This document shows, piece after piece, positions 27,143 to 35,840 of a stretch of 64,000 nucleotides of DNA. The stretch's first letter is position 1. Each line of letters opens with the position of its first letter. This DNA comes from Micromonospora sp. WMMD1128. Lineage in GTDB: Bacteria > Actinomycetota > Actinomycetes > Mycobacteriales > Micromonosporaceae. Under the pieces are notes generated by a model. It worked only from the letters and a program-made list of their open reading frames with translations. It did not search any database and had not been told where the DNA came from. A program made the position numbers and the translations under genes. Location of the stretch: positions 2,183,501-2,247,500 of the forward strand of contig NZ_CP114902.1 in assembly GCF_027497235.1 (NCBI RefSeq), written 5' to 3'.

Positions 27143-28231
27143 ATGCCGCTCACCGTCGTCGTCGGCCCCGGCCTGGTGGCCGACACCGCGCTGCTGGCGT
27201 CGCTCGTCGCCGGCGCCTGCGCCGAACTGGACGTCACCGGCGAGGTCGTGACCGCCGCCTCGGCCGATGAGCTGCGGTCGCTGCTGGCCGCGTCGGACCG
27301 GCCGGTGGTGGTGCTGCCCGGTCCCACCCCGCCGGTCCGCGCGTTGATCGGCGCGCAGCCGCCGCAGGCGGTCTGGTACGACCTCACCGTCGAGCCGCCG
27401 GTGCCCGGCGCGGCCCACCTGGCCGGTCGGGGACTGTGGGGCGTGGTGTGGGCGGTCCGGCACGCCGTGCACCGCTTCCGCGCGCCCGCCACCCGGGTCG
27501 CCTACGGGTCCCATCCGGAGCAGTGGGGTGACCTGCGGCTGCCGGTCCCGCACGACGTGCCCGCGCCGGTCGCGGTGCTGCTGCACGGCGGCTTCTGGCG
27601 GTCGGTCTGGGGCGCGGACCTGATGGACGCCCTCGCCGTCGACCTGGCCGACCGCGGTTACGCCTCCTGGAACGTGGAGTACCGCCGCCCGGACCGGCAC
27701 GGCTGGGACGCCACCACGCAGGACGTCGAGGCCGGCCTCACCGCGCTGCGCGGCCTCGCCGCCGACCGGCCGCTGGACCTGGATCGGATCGTGGTCCTGG
27801 GCCACTCGGCCGGCGGGCAGCTCGCCCTGCGGGCCGCGGCGGACCTCGCCGGCCGCGCGGGCGGGCCACGTGTGGCCCTGGCGGTGTCGCTGGCCGGGGT
27901 GCTCGACCTCACCGAGGGCGAGCGGCGTTACCTCGGCGACGGCGCGATCGCCGCGGCCCTGGGCGGCTCCCCGGCGACGGCCCCCCGGCGGTACGCCGAG
28001 AGCGACCCGATGCTGCGGCTGCCGGCCGGCGTGCCCACCCTCCTCGTGCAGGGGACCGCGGACAGCCCCGACCTGGTCGACGCGAACCGTCGCTACGCGG
28101 TGGCGGCGGCCGACGCGGGCGACGACGTCCGGCATCTCGAACAGCCGGGGGACCACTTCGCCGTCATCGACAGCGGCGCGGACATCTGGCAGGACACGAT
28201 GGCCGCCGTGGACGCCCACCTGGGTCGTTGA
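27143..28231 (+). CDS. Alpha/beta hydrolase with an unusual N-terminal domain
   Basis: ATG 27143 has AGGTGAG just upstream. An in-frame GTG at 27134 would give the GTGA overlap seen elsewhere in the operon, so the start is ambiguous. The 362-residue protein splits in two. Residues about 140-360 are an alpha/beta hydrolase with oxyanion HGGFWRS, nucleophile GHSAGG, acid near QGTADSPDLV and His in GDHFAVID. Residues 1-130 are a separate alpha/beta segment with LPGPTPPVRALI, YDLTVEPP and GRGLWGVVWAVRHAV, vaguely like type II dehydroquinase but without a clear active site. It is the last gene of the operon. Confidence 0.8.
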   Translation: MPLTVVVGPGLVADTALLASLVAGACAELDVTGEVVTAASADELRSLLAASDRPVVVLPGPTPPVRALIGAQPPQAVWYDLTVEPPVPGAAHLAGRGLWGVVWAVRHAVHRFRAPATRVAYGSHPEQWGDLRLPVPHDVPAPVAVLLHGGFWRSVWGADLMDALAVDLADRGYASWNVEYRRPDRHGWDATTQDVEAGLTALRGLAADRPLDLDRIVVLGHSAGGQLALRAAADLAGRAGGPRVALAVSLAGVLDLTEGERRYLGDGAIAAALGGSPATAPRRYAESDPMLRLPAGVPTLLVQGTADSPDLVDANRRYAVAAADAGDDVRHLEQPGDHFAVIDSGADIWQDTMAAVDAHLGR

Positions 28232-28246
28232 CGCCGCGCCCCGTAC

Positions 28247-28292
28247 CGAATCGCCCTTCGTGTTCACCTACGTGAAATCGGAGGGCGATTCG
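28247..28292. terminator. Convergent terminator with nested hairpin
   Basis: An 11-base perfect stem (CGAATCGCCCT and complement) encloses a smaller TTCAC-CTAC-GTGAA hairpin. It lies between the stops of the hydrolase and the convergent XRE-cupin regulator. The inner element resembles the GTTCAC half-sites at 12 kb, perhaps by chance. Confidence 0.7.
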
Positions 28293-28310
28293 TGGTGCCC
28301 GGTGGTGACC

Positions 28311-28949
28311 TCAGAACAGGCGGGGCGTGACCACCGAGACCACCGTGGTCACCGAGTCGGTGTCGTTGTACATCTGGTGCGGCACCGACGAGCGCAGGTG
28401 CACGCTGTCGCCCGGGCGCAGCCGGTGCTCCACGCCCTCCACCTCGTAGAGCAGCTCACCGGAGATGACGTAGGCGAACTCCTCCCCCCGGTGGCCGTAC
28501 GCGTTCTCCCGCCGCCCGCCCGGCGCGATGTGCACGAGCATCGGCTCCAGCACCAGGTCCGGCCCCCGGTCGGAGAGCATGCGATAGGTCTGCTGCCCCG
28601 ACACGTACTGCGTGGCAGACGTTTCCGCCCTGGTGAGCGTGAAGTGCCGGGGGAGCGGGGAGACGTTGCTGTCCGACGCGCCGGTGCCGGCGTCGAAGAA
28701 GTCGGCCACCGAACGGTCCAGCGCCTTGGCGACGCTGCCGAGCGCGGTCAGACCGATCGAGGAGATCCCGCGCTCGACCTGGGACAGGAAACCGATCGAC
28801 AGGCCGGCGCGGGAGGCGAGGCCACGCAGGGTGAGCCCGCGCTCCTTGCGGTAGCGCCGGATCCGGGCCCCGACCACGCCGGCCGGGGTGCTCTCGTCCA
28901 CGGCGCCACCGGCGCCGGCCGGCTGCGGCCGGGTGTCCATGGACCGCAC
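28311..28949 (-). CDS. XRE family transcriptional regulator with C-terminal cupin
   Basis: The start is taken as GTG 28949 (VRSMDTRPQ), because AGGAGGT lies four bases upstream; an ATG at 29009 falls inside a perfect palindrome. The 212-residue protein has an XRE HTH (LRGLASRAGLSIGFLSQVER) and a cupin_2 sensor domain with YGHRGEEFAYVISGEL and LRPGDSVHL. Such regulators sense a small molecule through the cupin and often control a neighbouring catabolic operon. It converges on the 16-kb hydantoinase operon, which makes it the best candidate controller of that operon as well as of itself. Confidence 0.88.
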   Translation of the reverse strand: MRSMDTRPQPAGAGGAVDESTPAGVVGARIRRYRKERGLTLRGLASRAGLSIGFLSQVERGISSIGLTALGSVAKALDRSVADFFDAGTGASDSNVSPLPRHFTLTRAETSATQYVSGQQTYRMLSDRGPDLVLEPMLVHIAPGGRRENAYGHRGEEFAYVISGELLYEVEGVEHRLRPGDSVHLRSSVPHQMYNDTDSVTTVVSVVTPRLF

Positions 28950-28988
28950 GTGGACCTCCTGTCGCCGTGGCGGGGGAGCCCGCCCGAG

Positions 28989-29009
28989 ATGTTCGATGCT
29001 ATCGAACAT
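28989..29009. promoter_or_regulatory. Perfect palindromic operator ATGTTCGAT-N3-ATCGAACAT
   Basis: Nine-base arms separated by GCT lie 40 bases upstream of the XRE-cupin start and 72 bases upstream of the divergent methyltransferase. Autoregulation by the XRE-cupin protein is likely. No second copy with these arms was noticed in the window. Confidence 0.65.
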
Positions 29010-29080
29010 GCCCGCGGGTGTGCGAGGGGTAGCCGGCCCGCAGTTCCCCTCGCCGCGGCGGTCGGCGCGAGAATGCGGTC

Positions 29081-29917
29081 ATGAGTTCATCGCAGCCCGG
29101 CGTCGACCCCGGGCCGGACCCGACCGCGGATCACCGCTACCTGCTCGACAACGCCCGGGCGGAGGCGGGCGAACGGTTCACCTGGCTGGCCGAGCTGTTC
29201 GACGGCGTCACACGGGGGCACGTCGACCGGCTCGGCGCGCGGCCGGGCTGGCGCTGCTGGGAGATCGGCGCCGGCGGCCCCAGCATTCCCGAGGCGCTCG
29301 CCACGGCCGTCGGGCCGACCGGCCACGTGCTGGCCACCGACATCAATCCGGCCTGGTTGGACCCGCACGGCGGGTACGAGGTGCGCCGACATGACGTCGT
29401 CGCGGACCCGCCGCCGCAGCCCGGCACGTTCGACCTGGTCCATGCGCGGCTCGTCCTCGTCCACGTGCCCGACCGGGCCCGCGCGTTGGCGACGATGGCG
29501 GCGGCGCTGCGGCCCGGCGGCTGGCTGCTGGTGGAGGACGCCGACACCGAGCTTCAGCCGCTGGCCTGCCTCGACGAGGTCGGCCCGGCGCAGCGGCGCG
29601 CCAACCGGTTACGGCGCGCGGTCCGGGAGCTGATGACCCGCCGCGGCGCCGACCTGCGCTTCGGCCGGACGCTGCCCCGGGCGTTGCGCGCGGCGGGCCT
29701 GGTCGACGTCGCGGCGGCCGGGTGCTTCCCGGTCGGCGGGGTGGCCTGCGACCGGCTGGAGGCCGCGACGGTGCGCATGGTCCGCGCCGACCTGCTCGCC
29801 GCCGGGCTGGCCGACGACGCCGAGATCGACGCGCACCTGGCCGCCGTGGACGCCGGCGAACTCGACCTGACGCTCGCGCCACTGATCTCGGCGTGGGGAC
29901 GCCGCCCACCGTCCTAG
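29081..29917 (+). CDS. Class I SAM-dependent methyltransferase
   Basis: The 278-residue protein has CWEIGAGGPSIPEALA (SAM-binding motif I), HVLATDINPAWL (acidic post I), FDLVHARLVLVHVPDRARAL (motif II region) and LRPGGWLLVEDAD (motif III). This is the ubiE/Methyltransf_11-like layout. The substrate is unknown. It is divergent from the XRE-cupin gene across a palindrome, but nothing ties it to the operon. Confidence 0.85.
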   Translation: MSSSQPGVDPGPDPTADHRYLLDNARAEAGERFTWLAELFDGVTRGHVDRLGARPGWRCWEIGAGGPSIPEALATAVGPTGHVLATDINPAWLDPHGGYEVRRHDVVADPPPQPGTFDLVHARLVLVHVPDRARALATMAAALRPGGWLLVEDADTELQPLACLDEVGPAQRRANRLRRAVRELMTRRGADLRFGRTLPRALRAAGLVDVAAAGCFPVGGVACDRLEAATVRMVRADLLAAGLADDAEIDAHLAAVDAGELDLTLAPLISAWGRRPPS

Positions 29918-29936
29918 GGTGCGGGCCGGCGGACCG

Positions 29937-30075
29937 GGCGTCACCCGGACGCGCAGCGACGCCACGGTCTCGACGGTCTGCTCACGGACGCCGTCGGAGG
30001 GCTGCAGCTCCAGCGCGCGGACGACGTCGCGCTGCTGGGCGTCCGGATCGGGCACCCACCGGCTGGCGGCGAGTG
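29937..30075 (-). pseudogene. Possible decayed coding remnant
   Basis: The 270-base gap before the SDR gene contains a minus-strand stretch with strong third-position GC. It reads like protein (RWVPDPDAQQRDVVRALELQ, then TVETVASLRVRV) but has no good start, and its frame runs on into the methyltransferase. I do not recognise a family. It may be a fragment of a lost gene. Confidence 0.25.
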
Positions 30076-30186
30076 ATCCGGGACACCACCCGCGGTGAAG
30101 CCGTCACGATCGGCGGCGCTGTCCGGTCATTGCGGGTGTAGCCGGGCGAACGCCCGACGGTCCGACCGAGACACGAGGTGTGAGAC

Positions 30187-30921
30187 ATGAAGATCGCCGT
30201 ACTGGGTGGCACCGGGCTCATCGGCTCGCAGGTCGTACGGATCCTGCGGGACGGGGGGCACGAGGCGGCGCCACTGTCGCCGTCCAACGGGGTGGACCTG
30301 TTCACCGGCGACGGCCTCGACGCCGGGCTGAAGGGCGCCGACGTCGTGCTCAACCTGACGAACTCGCCCACCTTCGACGAGGCATCGGCCACGTTCTTCC
30401 GGAGGACCATGGACAACCTGCTCGCCGCCGCCGACCGCGAGGGCGTCGGGCACGCGGCGGTCCTCTCCATCGTCGGGGTCGACCAGGTGCCGGACCTTGC
30501 CTACTACCGCGCCAAGGTCCTGCAGGAGGACCTGCTCAAGGCCGGCCCGGTGCCGTACTCCATCGTCCGCGCCACCCAGTTCTTCGAGTTCGTCGACTCG
30601 ATCCTGGCCATGACCACCGAGGGAGAGACGGTACGACTGCCCGGCACCCCGGTGCAACCGATGGCCTCGGCCGACGTGGCGCGGGCGGTGGCCGAGGTCG
30701 CCGTGGGGCAGCCGCTGAACGGCGTCCGTAACGTGGCCGGCCCGGAGGTCTTCCCGCTCGACGAACTCGGCCGGATCACCCTGGCGGCCAAGGGCGACCC
30801 CCGTACCGTCGTCACCGACGGCGCCGCGGGCATGTTCGGCGCGGTGCCCGGTGACGTCCTGATCGCCCCGCGCGACGCCGTCCTGGCCACCACCACCTAC
30901 CGGGACTGGCTGGCCCGCTAG
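30187..30921 (+). CDS. NAD(P)-binding SDR/NmrA-like oxidoreductase
   Basis: The 244-residue protein begins with the dinucleotide-binding motif IAVLGGTGLIGSQVV and continues with VVLNLTNSP, AVLSIVGVDQ, YYRAKVLQEDLL and SIVRATQFFEF, as in atypical extended SDRs (NmrA-like). The YxxxK is present as YYRAK. An oxidoreductase or epimerase of this kind is the usual partner gene of ECF41 sigma factors, and an ECF41 gene lies 1.1 kb away on the other strand. Substrate unknown. Confidence 0.85.
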   Translation: MKIAVLGGTGLIGSQVVRILRDGGHEAAPLSPSNGVDLFTGDGLDAGLKGADVVLNLTNSPTFDEASATFFRRTMDNLLAAADREGVGHAAVLSIVGVDQVPDLAYYRAKVLQEDLLKAGPVPYSIVRATQFFEFVDSILAMTTEGETVRLPGTPVQPMASADVARAVAEVAVGQPLNGVRNVAGPEVFPLDELGRITLAAKGDPRTVVTDGAAGMFGAVPGDVLIAPRDAVLATTTYRDWLAR

Positions 30922-31187
30922 GGCCGACGCCGCACGCCGCGGCAGGCCGTGCTCCGGCACGGACAACGCCTCCAGCGGGCCGGGCGCGGTCCTCCGGCGC
31001 GGGCCGCGCGTACACAGAACGCGCCCTCGGCCAACCAGGCGGAGGTCTCCCAGCCGGGTATACGCGCGTCCAACACCACGGGGTGGCCCGTGGTCGGCGG
31101 ATGCCTGGCGGGGGCGGGATGCCCGGCAGCACAACCCTGCACGGCGAGCAGGCTGGCTACGACGATCGCGATGATGCGAGTGCGCAT
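30918..31187 (-). CDS. Small putative lipoprotein, possibly frame-broken at the 3' end
   Basis: The 89-residue frame starts MRTRIIAIVVASLLAVQGCA, a convincing lipoprotein signal with the lipobox Cys at residue 19. The next 40 residues look coding (VVLDARIPGWETSAWLAEGA). After that the frame turns Arg/Pro-rich while another frame (GPLEALSVPEHGLP) looks more protein-like, so a frameshift is possible. It overlaps the convergent SDR stop by four bases. No family recognised. Confidence 0.45.
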   Translation of the reverse strand: MRTRIIAIVVASLLAVQGCAAGHPAPARHPPTTGHPVVLDARIPGWETSAWLAEGAFCVRAARAGGPRPARWRRCPCRSTACRGVRRRP

Positions 31188-31207
31188 GTCTTAAGCATTC
31201 CGGCTAA

Positions 31208-31536
31208 ATGTCCCCGCGGCGACCAACAGCCGCCGCGGGGACGAAGTTGTCACGTCAGCAGAAGCAGGCCATCAACGCGATCCAGACCGCGTACGCCGCC
31301 ACCGCAGCCCGGCGGGGTTGCCGGTCGAGCCGCCGGGCCACGGCGAGGACCCGGCGGCGACGGTGGAGCGCGCCGACGAACTGCGGGCGGCGCTGCTGCT
31401 GCTCGGCACCCGGCTGACCGTCGGCCTGGGCCGGCCGGCCTCCGCCGCGGATCAACTGCGGCTGCTGGCGGCGTTCCTGGAGGTCGCCCCGACCGGGAGC
31501 CCGGCTGCGCTCGCCGAGCTGGCACGGGACCGATGA
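31208..31536 (+). pseudogene. Small gene split by an apparent frameshift
   Basis: Frame one from ATG 31208 (or TTG near 31250) gives KLSRQQKQAINAIQTAYAAT with strong coding bias. At the GGGG run near 31314-31317 the coding signal moves to another frame, which continues ERADELRAALLLLGTRL and ends PAALAELARDR at 31536. Joined, the two halves make about 108 helical residues. An indel in the G-run, a sequencing error or programmed slippage would each explain it. No family recognised. A 12-base perfect hairpin (31210-31242) overlaps the first start. Confidence 0.5.
31210..31242. promoter_or_regulatory. Strong GC hairpin at the 5' end of the split small gene
   Basis: Perfect 12-base arms (GTCCCCGCGGCG and complement) with a 9-base loop begin two bases after the ATG at 31208. 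The hairpin could block that start, act as a terminator for upstream transcription, or mark TTG 31250 as the true start. Confidence 0.4.
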
Positions 31537-31575
31537 CGTGGCCACGAGCCCGCGCGGGCACCGCCGGACCGGGGT

Positions 31576-31932
31576 TCAGGGACGGTGCCAGCCGCGCAGT
31601 TTCGCCGGGTTCACGACGACCCACAGGACCGCGGCGGCGTCCTCCGTCCGGCTGACGGCGATCACGGCCACGGCGGTGCCGGCCTGGCGAAGGGCCAGGC
31701 CGGCCCGCCCGTTGACGCTCTCGACCGTCACCTGCGTGCCGGGCAGGAGGGCGCGCAGCAGCCGGGCCACCTCGGCGGCGCCGTGCCGCGGGCCGGCCGG
31801 AGCCGGCACCCGGCCGCCGCCGTCGCACACCGCCACGGCGTCCGGATGGAGGGCGGCCCCGATCGCCGCGACGGCACCGTCGCGGCAGGCGGCGGCGAGC
31901 CGGCGTACGGCGTCGTCATGCGCGTCCGACAT
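31576..31932 (-). CDS. Stand-alone SnoaL-like domain related to ECF41 sigma C-termini
   Basis: The 118-residue protein resembles the C-terminal SnoaL_2 domain of ECF41 sigma factors. It has an N-terminal helical part (VRRLAAACRDGAVAAIGAAL), the DGGGRVPAP segment matching the ECF41 DGGGK region, and the final WVVVNPAKLRGW, the counterpart of the NPDKL ending. It lacks any sigma-2 or sigma-4 region. It lies downstream of the ECF41 gene on the same strand, separated by 84 bases, and may be a detached regulatory domain or a paralogue remnant. Confidence 0.65.
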   Translation of the reverse strand: MSDAHDDAVRRLAAACRDGAVAAIGAALHPDAVAVCDGGGRVPAPAGPRHGAAEVARLLRALLPGTQVTVESVNGRAGLALRQAGTAVAVIAVSRTEDAAAVLWVVVNPAKLRGWHRP

Positions 31933-32016
31933 CGCCTGACGACGCGCCCGCCGCGCCCCCGCCGACGATCAGCATCGTCCGCATTCCGCGCGCCCCCAGT
32001 CCCCGGATCCGCACCG

Positions 32017-32913
32017 CTACGGCCGGGCGGGCGGCGCAGATGTGACAGCGGTCAGCTTGTCGGGATTCATCATCCACAGCAGCCGTTCGATGCCGGCCTC
32101 GGACGCGCTGACCGTGATCACGCCGAACGGCGTCCCGTCCCGGCTCAGGACGGCGCCGGTCTGTCCGTTCGCGTCCGTCCACCGGACCTCCACGCCCGTC
32201 CAGAACCAGGACGACACCGTGACGACGAACCGCGCCACCCGATCCCCGCCGGAGATGACCTTGCGGGCGACCCGCCGCGCGCCGTTGCCGTCGGAGACGC
32301 TCGTCGCGTCGGCCGCAAACAGCCGTTCGAGCGCCGCCAGGTCACCGCTGCGGGCGGCCTCCAGGAAGGTCCCCAGCAGCTGCCGCTGGGCGGTCGGCGA
32401 AACCGGGATCCTCCGCTCCTCGGCGATATGCCGGCGGGCCCGGCTGACCAGCTGACGGACGGCCGGTTCGGTCGACTGCAGGATCTCGGCGATCTGCGGA
32501 TAGGGATAGTCGAACGCCTCCCGCAGCACGTACGCGGCCCGCTCGTGCGGGGTGAGGCGCTCCATCAGCATCAGCACCGCGAGTTCCAGCGCCTCCCCGC
32601 GCTCGGCGCCCAGGAACGGGTCGGCGCTGGTGTCCACCGGCTCCGGCAGCCAGGGTCCGATGTACGTCTCCCGACGGACCCGCGCCGACTGCAACTCGTT
32701 GATGGCCAGCCGGGTCGCCGTCGTGGCCAGGAAGGCGCCCGGGTGCTCCACCACGCTGCGGTCGGTCGCCTGCCAGCGCAGCCAGACCTCCTGCACCAGA
32801 TCCTCGGCCTCGCCGGCGCTGCCGAGCATCCGGTAGGCGATCCCGAACAGGCGCCGACGCACGCCCTGGAAGATCGACGCCGCCTCGTCCAGATCAGTCA
32901 CCCGAACCCCCAA
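32017..32913 (-). CDS. ECF41-type RNA polymerase sigma factor (SigJ-like)
   Basis: The 298-residue protein has sigma-70 region 2 (FGIAYRMLGSAGEAEDLVQE), the ECF41 hallmark WLPEP at residues 88-92, and region 4 (ERAAYVLREAFDYPYPQIAE). It ends in a SnoaL-like domain (about 185-298) with DGNGARR in place of DGGGK and the terminal NPDKL motif. ECF41 factors have no dedicated anti-sigma factor; their own C-terminal extension controls activity. They usually drive a neighbouring oxidoreductase, epimerase or carboxymuconolactone-decarboxylase gene, here probably the SDR at 30.2 kb. Confidence 0.92.
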   Translation of the reverse strand: MGVRVTDLDEAASIFQGVRRRLFGIAYRMLGSAGEAEDLVQEVWLRWQATDRSVVEHPGAFLATTATRLAINELQSARVRRETYIGPWLPEPVDTSADPFLGAERGEALELAVLMLMERLTPHERAAYVLREAFDYPYPQIAEILQSTEPAVRQLVSRARRHIAEERRIPVSPTAQRQLLGTFLEAARSGDLAALERLFAADATSVSDGNGARRVARKVISGGDRVARFVVTVSSWFWTGVEVRWTDANGQTGAVLSRDGTPFGVITVSASEAGIERLLWMMNPDKLTAVTSAPPARP

Positions 32914-32950
32914 GGTCGCTCGGCTCAGGCTAGCGGGCTGTCACGATCCG

Positions 32951-33180
32951 GTGGCCTGTCAGGTCATGGGTGACGACACGGCCGACGCCCAGAGGCAGGG
33001 CAGACGATCCGGCGCGGACGGCGCTCGGCCGGACCGACCCGGCGAACCGGACGGACGCGCGTTCCACGGCCAGTTCGCCGCCGACCTGTCTGCGTCGGAG
33101 GCCGCCGTGCTGGCCGCGACACAGCGACCGGCGCGCGTGCGATGGTGTCGCGGGCCGGACCGGGCGAACCGCCCCGGCGG
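32951..33180 (+). pseudogene. Relic of an alpha/beta hydrolase gene
   Basis: Within the 520-base gap before the xylanase, the stretch encoding FHGQFAADLSASEAAVLAAT (about 33060-33125) resembles an internal segment of actinomycete alpha/beta hydrolases, where FAAD and AATQRP are familiar. No nucleophile elbow or fold continues on either side. It is probably a degraded gene. The evidence is a single 25-residue block. The remainder of the gap holds only a 16-base palindrome at 33230. Confidence 0.35.
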
Positions 33181-33229
33181 CGGTGGCGGGACCAGGCGGT
33201 CGTCGCGGGATCGGGGACACCCGTCGCAG

Positions 33230-33245
33230 ATCGAATTGATTCGAT
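33230..33245. promoter_or_regulatory. Palindrome ATCGAAT-TG-ATTCGAT upstream of the xylanase
   Basis: Perfect 7-base arms with a 2-base spacer lie in the only AT-rich stretch of this gap, about 190 bases before the GH10 start. It is a candidate operator, and the cognate regulator is unknown. Confidence 0.45.
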
Positions 33246-33362
33246 ATAGCATCGCGACAGGGCAGCGTCACTCCGCCCGGGCGTACCACGCGGAGTGCTC
33301 GCCATCCACCGGACGGACCGGGTAGCCGGCCGGTGGCCACCGATTCGGGCGCGGCCGGCTGA

Positions 33363-34904
<1,542 letters not shown>

Positions 34905-34942
34905 CCGACGACAGGCACCAGCGCCCCGTGCCGGGACGCCTA

Positions 34943-34973
34943 CCGGGCCCGGAGCCACCGGCTCCGGGCCCGG
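34943..34973. terminator. Hairpin terminator after the xylanase
   Basis: A perfect 14-base GC stem (CCGGGCCCGGAGCC and complement) with a 3-base loop begins 38 bases after the GH10 stop and 35 bases before the next gene. Confidence 0.7.
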
Positions 34974-35007
34974 GTGCGCGACCGGCCGTCAACCCATGGA
35001 GGACGAC

Positions 35008-35781
35008 ATGCGTAGTTTCCTCGCGGTGCTCGGCGCCGCCCTGATCCTCGGCACCGCCGCCGGCAGCGTTCCGGCCGGCGCGTCCGGTGCCGCCCCGCGC
35101 CCGTGCCCCCGGGGCGTGCTCTTCTGTGAGGACTTCGAGCGGCTGCCGCCCGGCGGGCCCAGCACGCTGAAGTGGGGCGTCGACACCCGCCACGGCACGC
35201 TCACCGTCGAGCGCGCCCGCCGTGGCAACCAGGTGCTGCACGTCCACACGGTCGACAACGGACGCGCCTTCCTGCGGGTCGACGACTTCGCCGCGCCGGG
35301 TAACCGCTTCTACGGCCGGATGCGCCTGCGCGTCGACGCCTTCCCCACCGCCCCGGACTGGGCGCACTTCACCCTCGTGGAGGCGACCGGCGCCGGCAGC
35401 GCGGAGGTCGTCCGCCCGATCGGCGGCCAGTACGCGCCCACCGTCCCCGGGACCTTCTGGGGGATCGGCGCCGACGGGGGCCCGACCGGCGACTGGACCA
35501 ACTGGCGGGAGTCCGCCCCGGTCACCGAGGACACCTGGCAGTGCGTCGAGTGGAAGCTCGACGCGGCGGACAACCGCGTCGCGGTGTGGATCGACGGCGT
35601 GGCGAACCCGGAGCTGACCGCCTCCACGACCGAGCACGGCGGCGCCGACGTGCCCTTCGTCCTGCCGACCGTCGACACGGTGAAGATCGGCTGGCAGCTC
35701 TACCAGGGCGGCACGACGCCCGGCGCGTTCGACCTCTGGATCGACGACATCGCCCTCTCCAGCAGGCGGCTCGGCTGCTGA
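35008..35781 (+). CDS. Secreted jelly-roll protein, Cip1-like
   Basis: ATG 35008 has GGAGG six bases upstream; an earlier in-frame ATG at 34996 has none. The 257-residue protein has a signal cleaved near ASGA and a single domain beginning CPRGVLFCEDFERLP. It then shows FLRVDDFAAPGNRFYGRMRL, DWAHFTLVEATG, WQCVEWKLDAADN and a final FDLWIDDIALS. This beta-sandwich pattern resembles Cip1-type proteins co-secreted with cellulases and related to polysaccharide lyases. No activity is assigned. It lies between the xylanase and the GH43 giant, closed by a 20-base hairpin. Confidence 0.65.
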   Translation: MRSFLAVLGAALILGTAAGSVPAGASGAAPRPCPRGVLFCEDFERLPPGGPSTLKWGVDTRHGTLTVERARRGNQVLHVHTVDNGRAFLRVDDFAAPGNRFYGRMRLRVDAFPTAPDWAHFTLVEATGAGSAEVVRPIGGQYAPTVPGTFWGIGADGGPTGDWTNWRESAPVTEDTWQCVEWKLDAADNRVAVWIDGVANPELTASTTEHGGADVPFVLPTVDTVKIGWQLYQGGTTPGAFDLWIDDIALSSRRLGC

Positions 35782-35784
35782 GCG

Positions 35785-35829
35785 GCCGGCGGGGCGGGCA
35801 CGGATCGGCTCCGTGCCCGCCCCGCCGGC
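35785..35829. terminator. Very strong convergent terminator
   Basis: A perfect 20-base stem with a 5-base loop (TCGGC) lies between the stop of the Cip1-like gene and the stop of the convergent GH43/SGNH gene, the longest hairpin in the window. Confidence 0.8.
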
Positions 35830-35840
35830 GACGTGGTCGG

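Noticed and set aside
30102..30128. Possible ECF41-type promoter (CGTCACG then CGGTC) ahead of the SDR gene
   Set aside because: The elements depart from the TGTCACA and CGTC consensus and the spacer is short, so support is insufficient.
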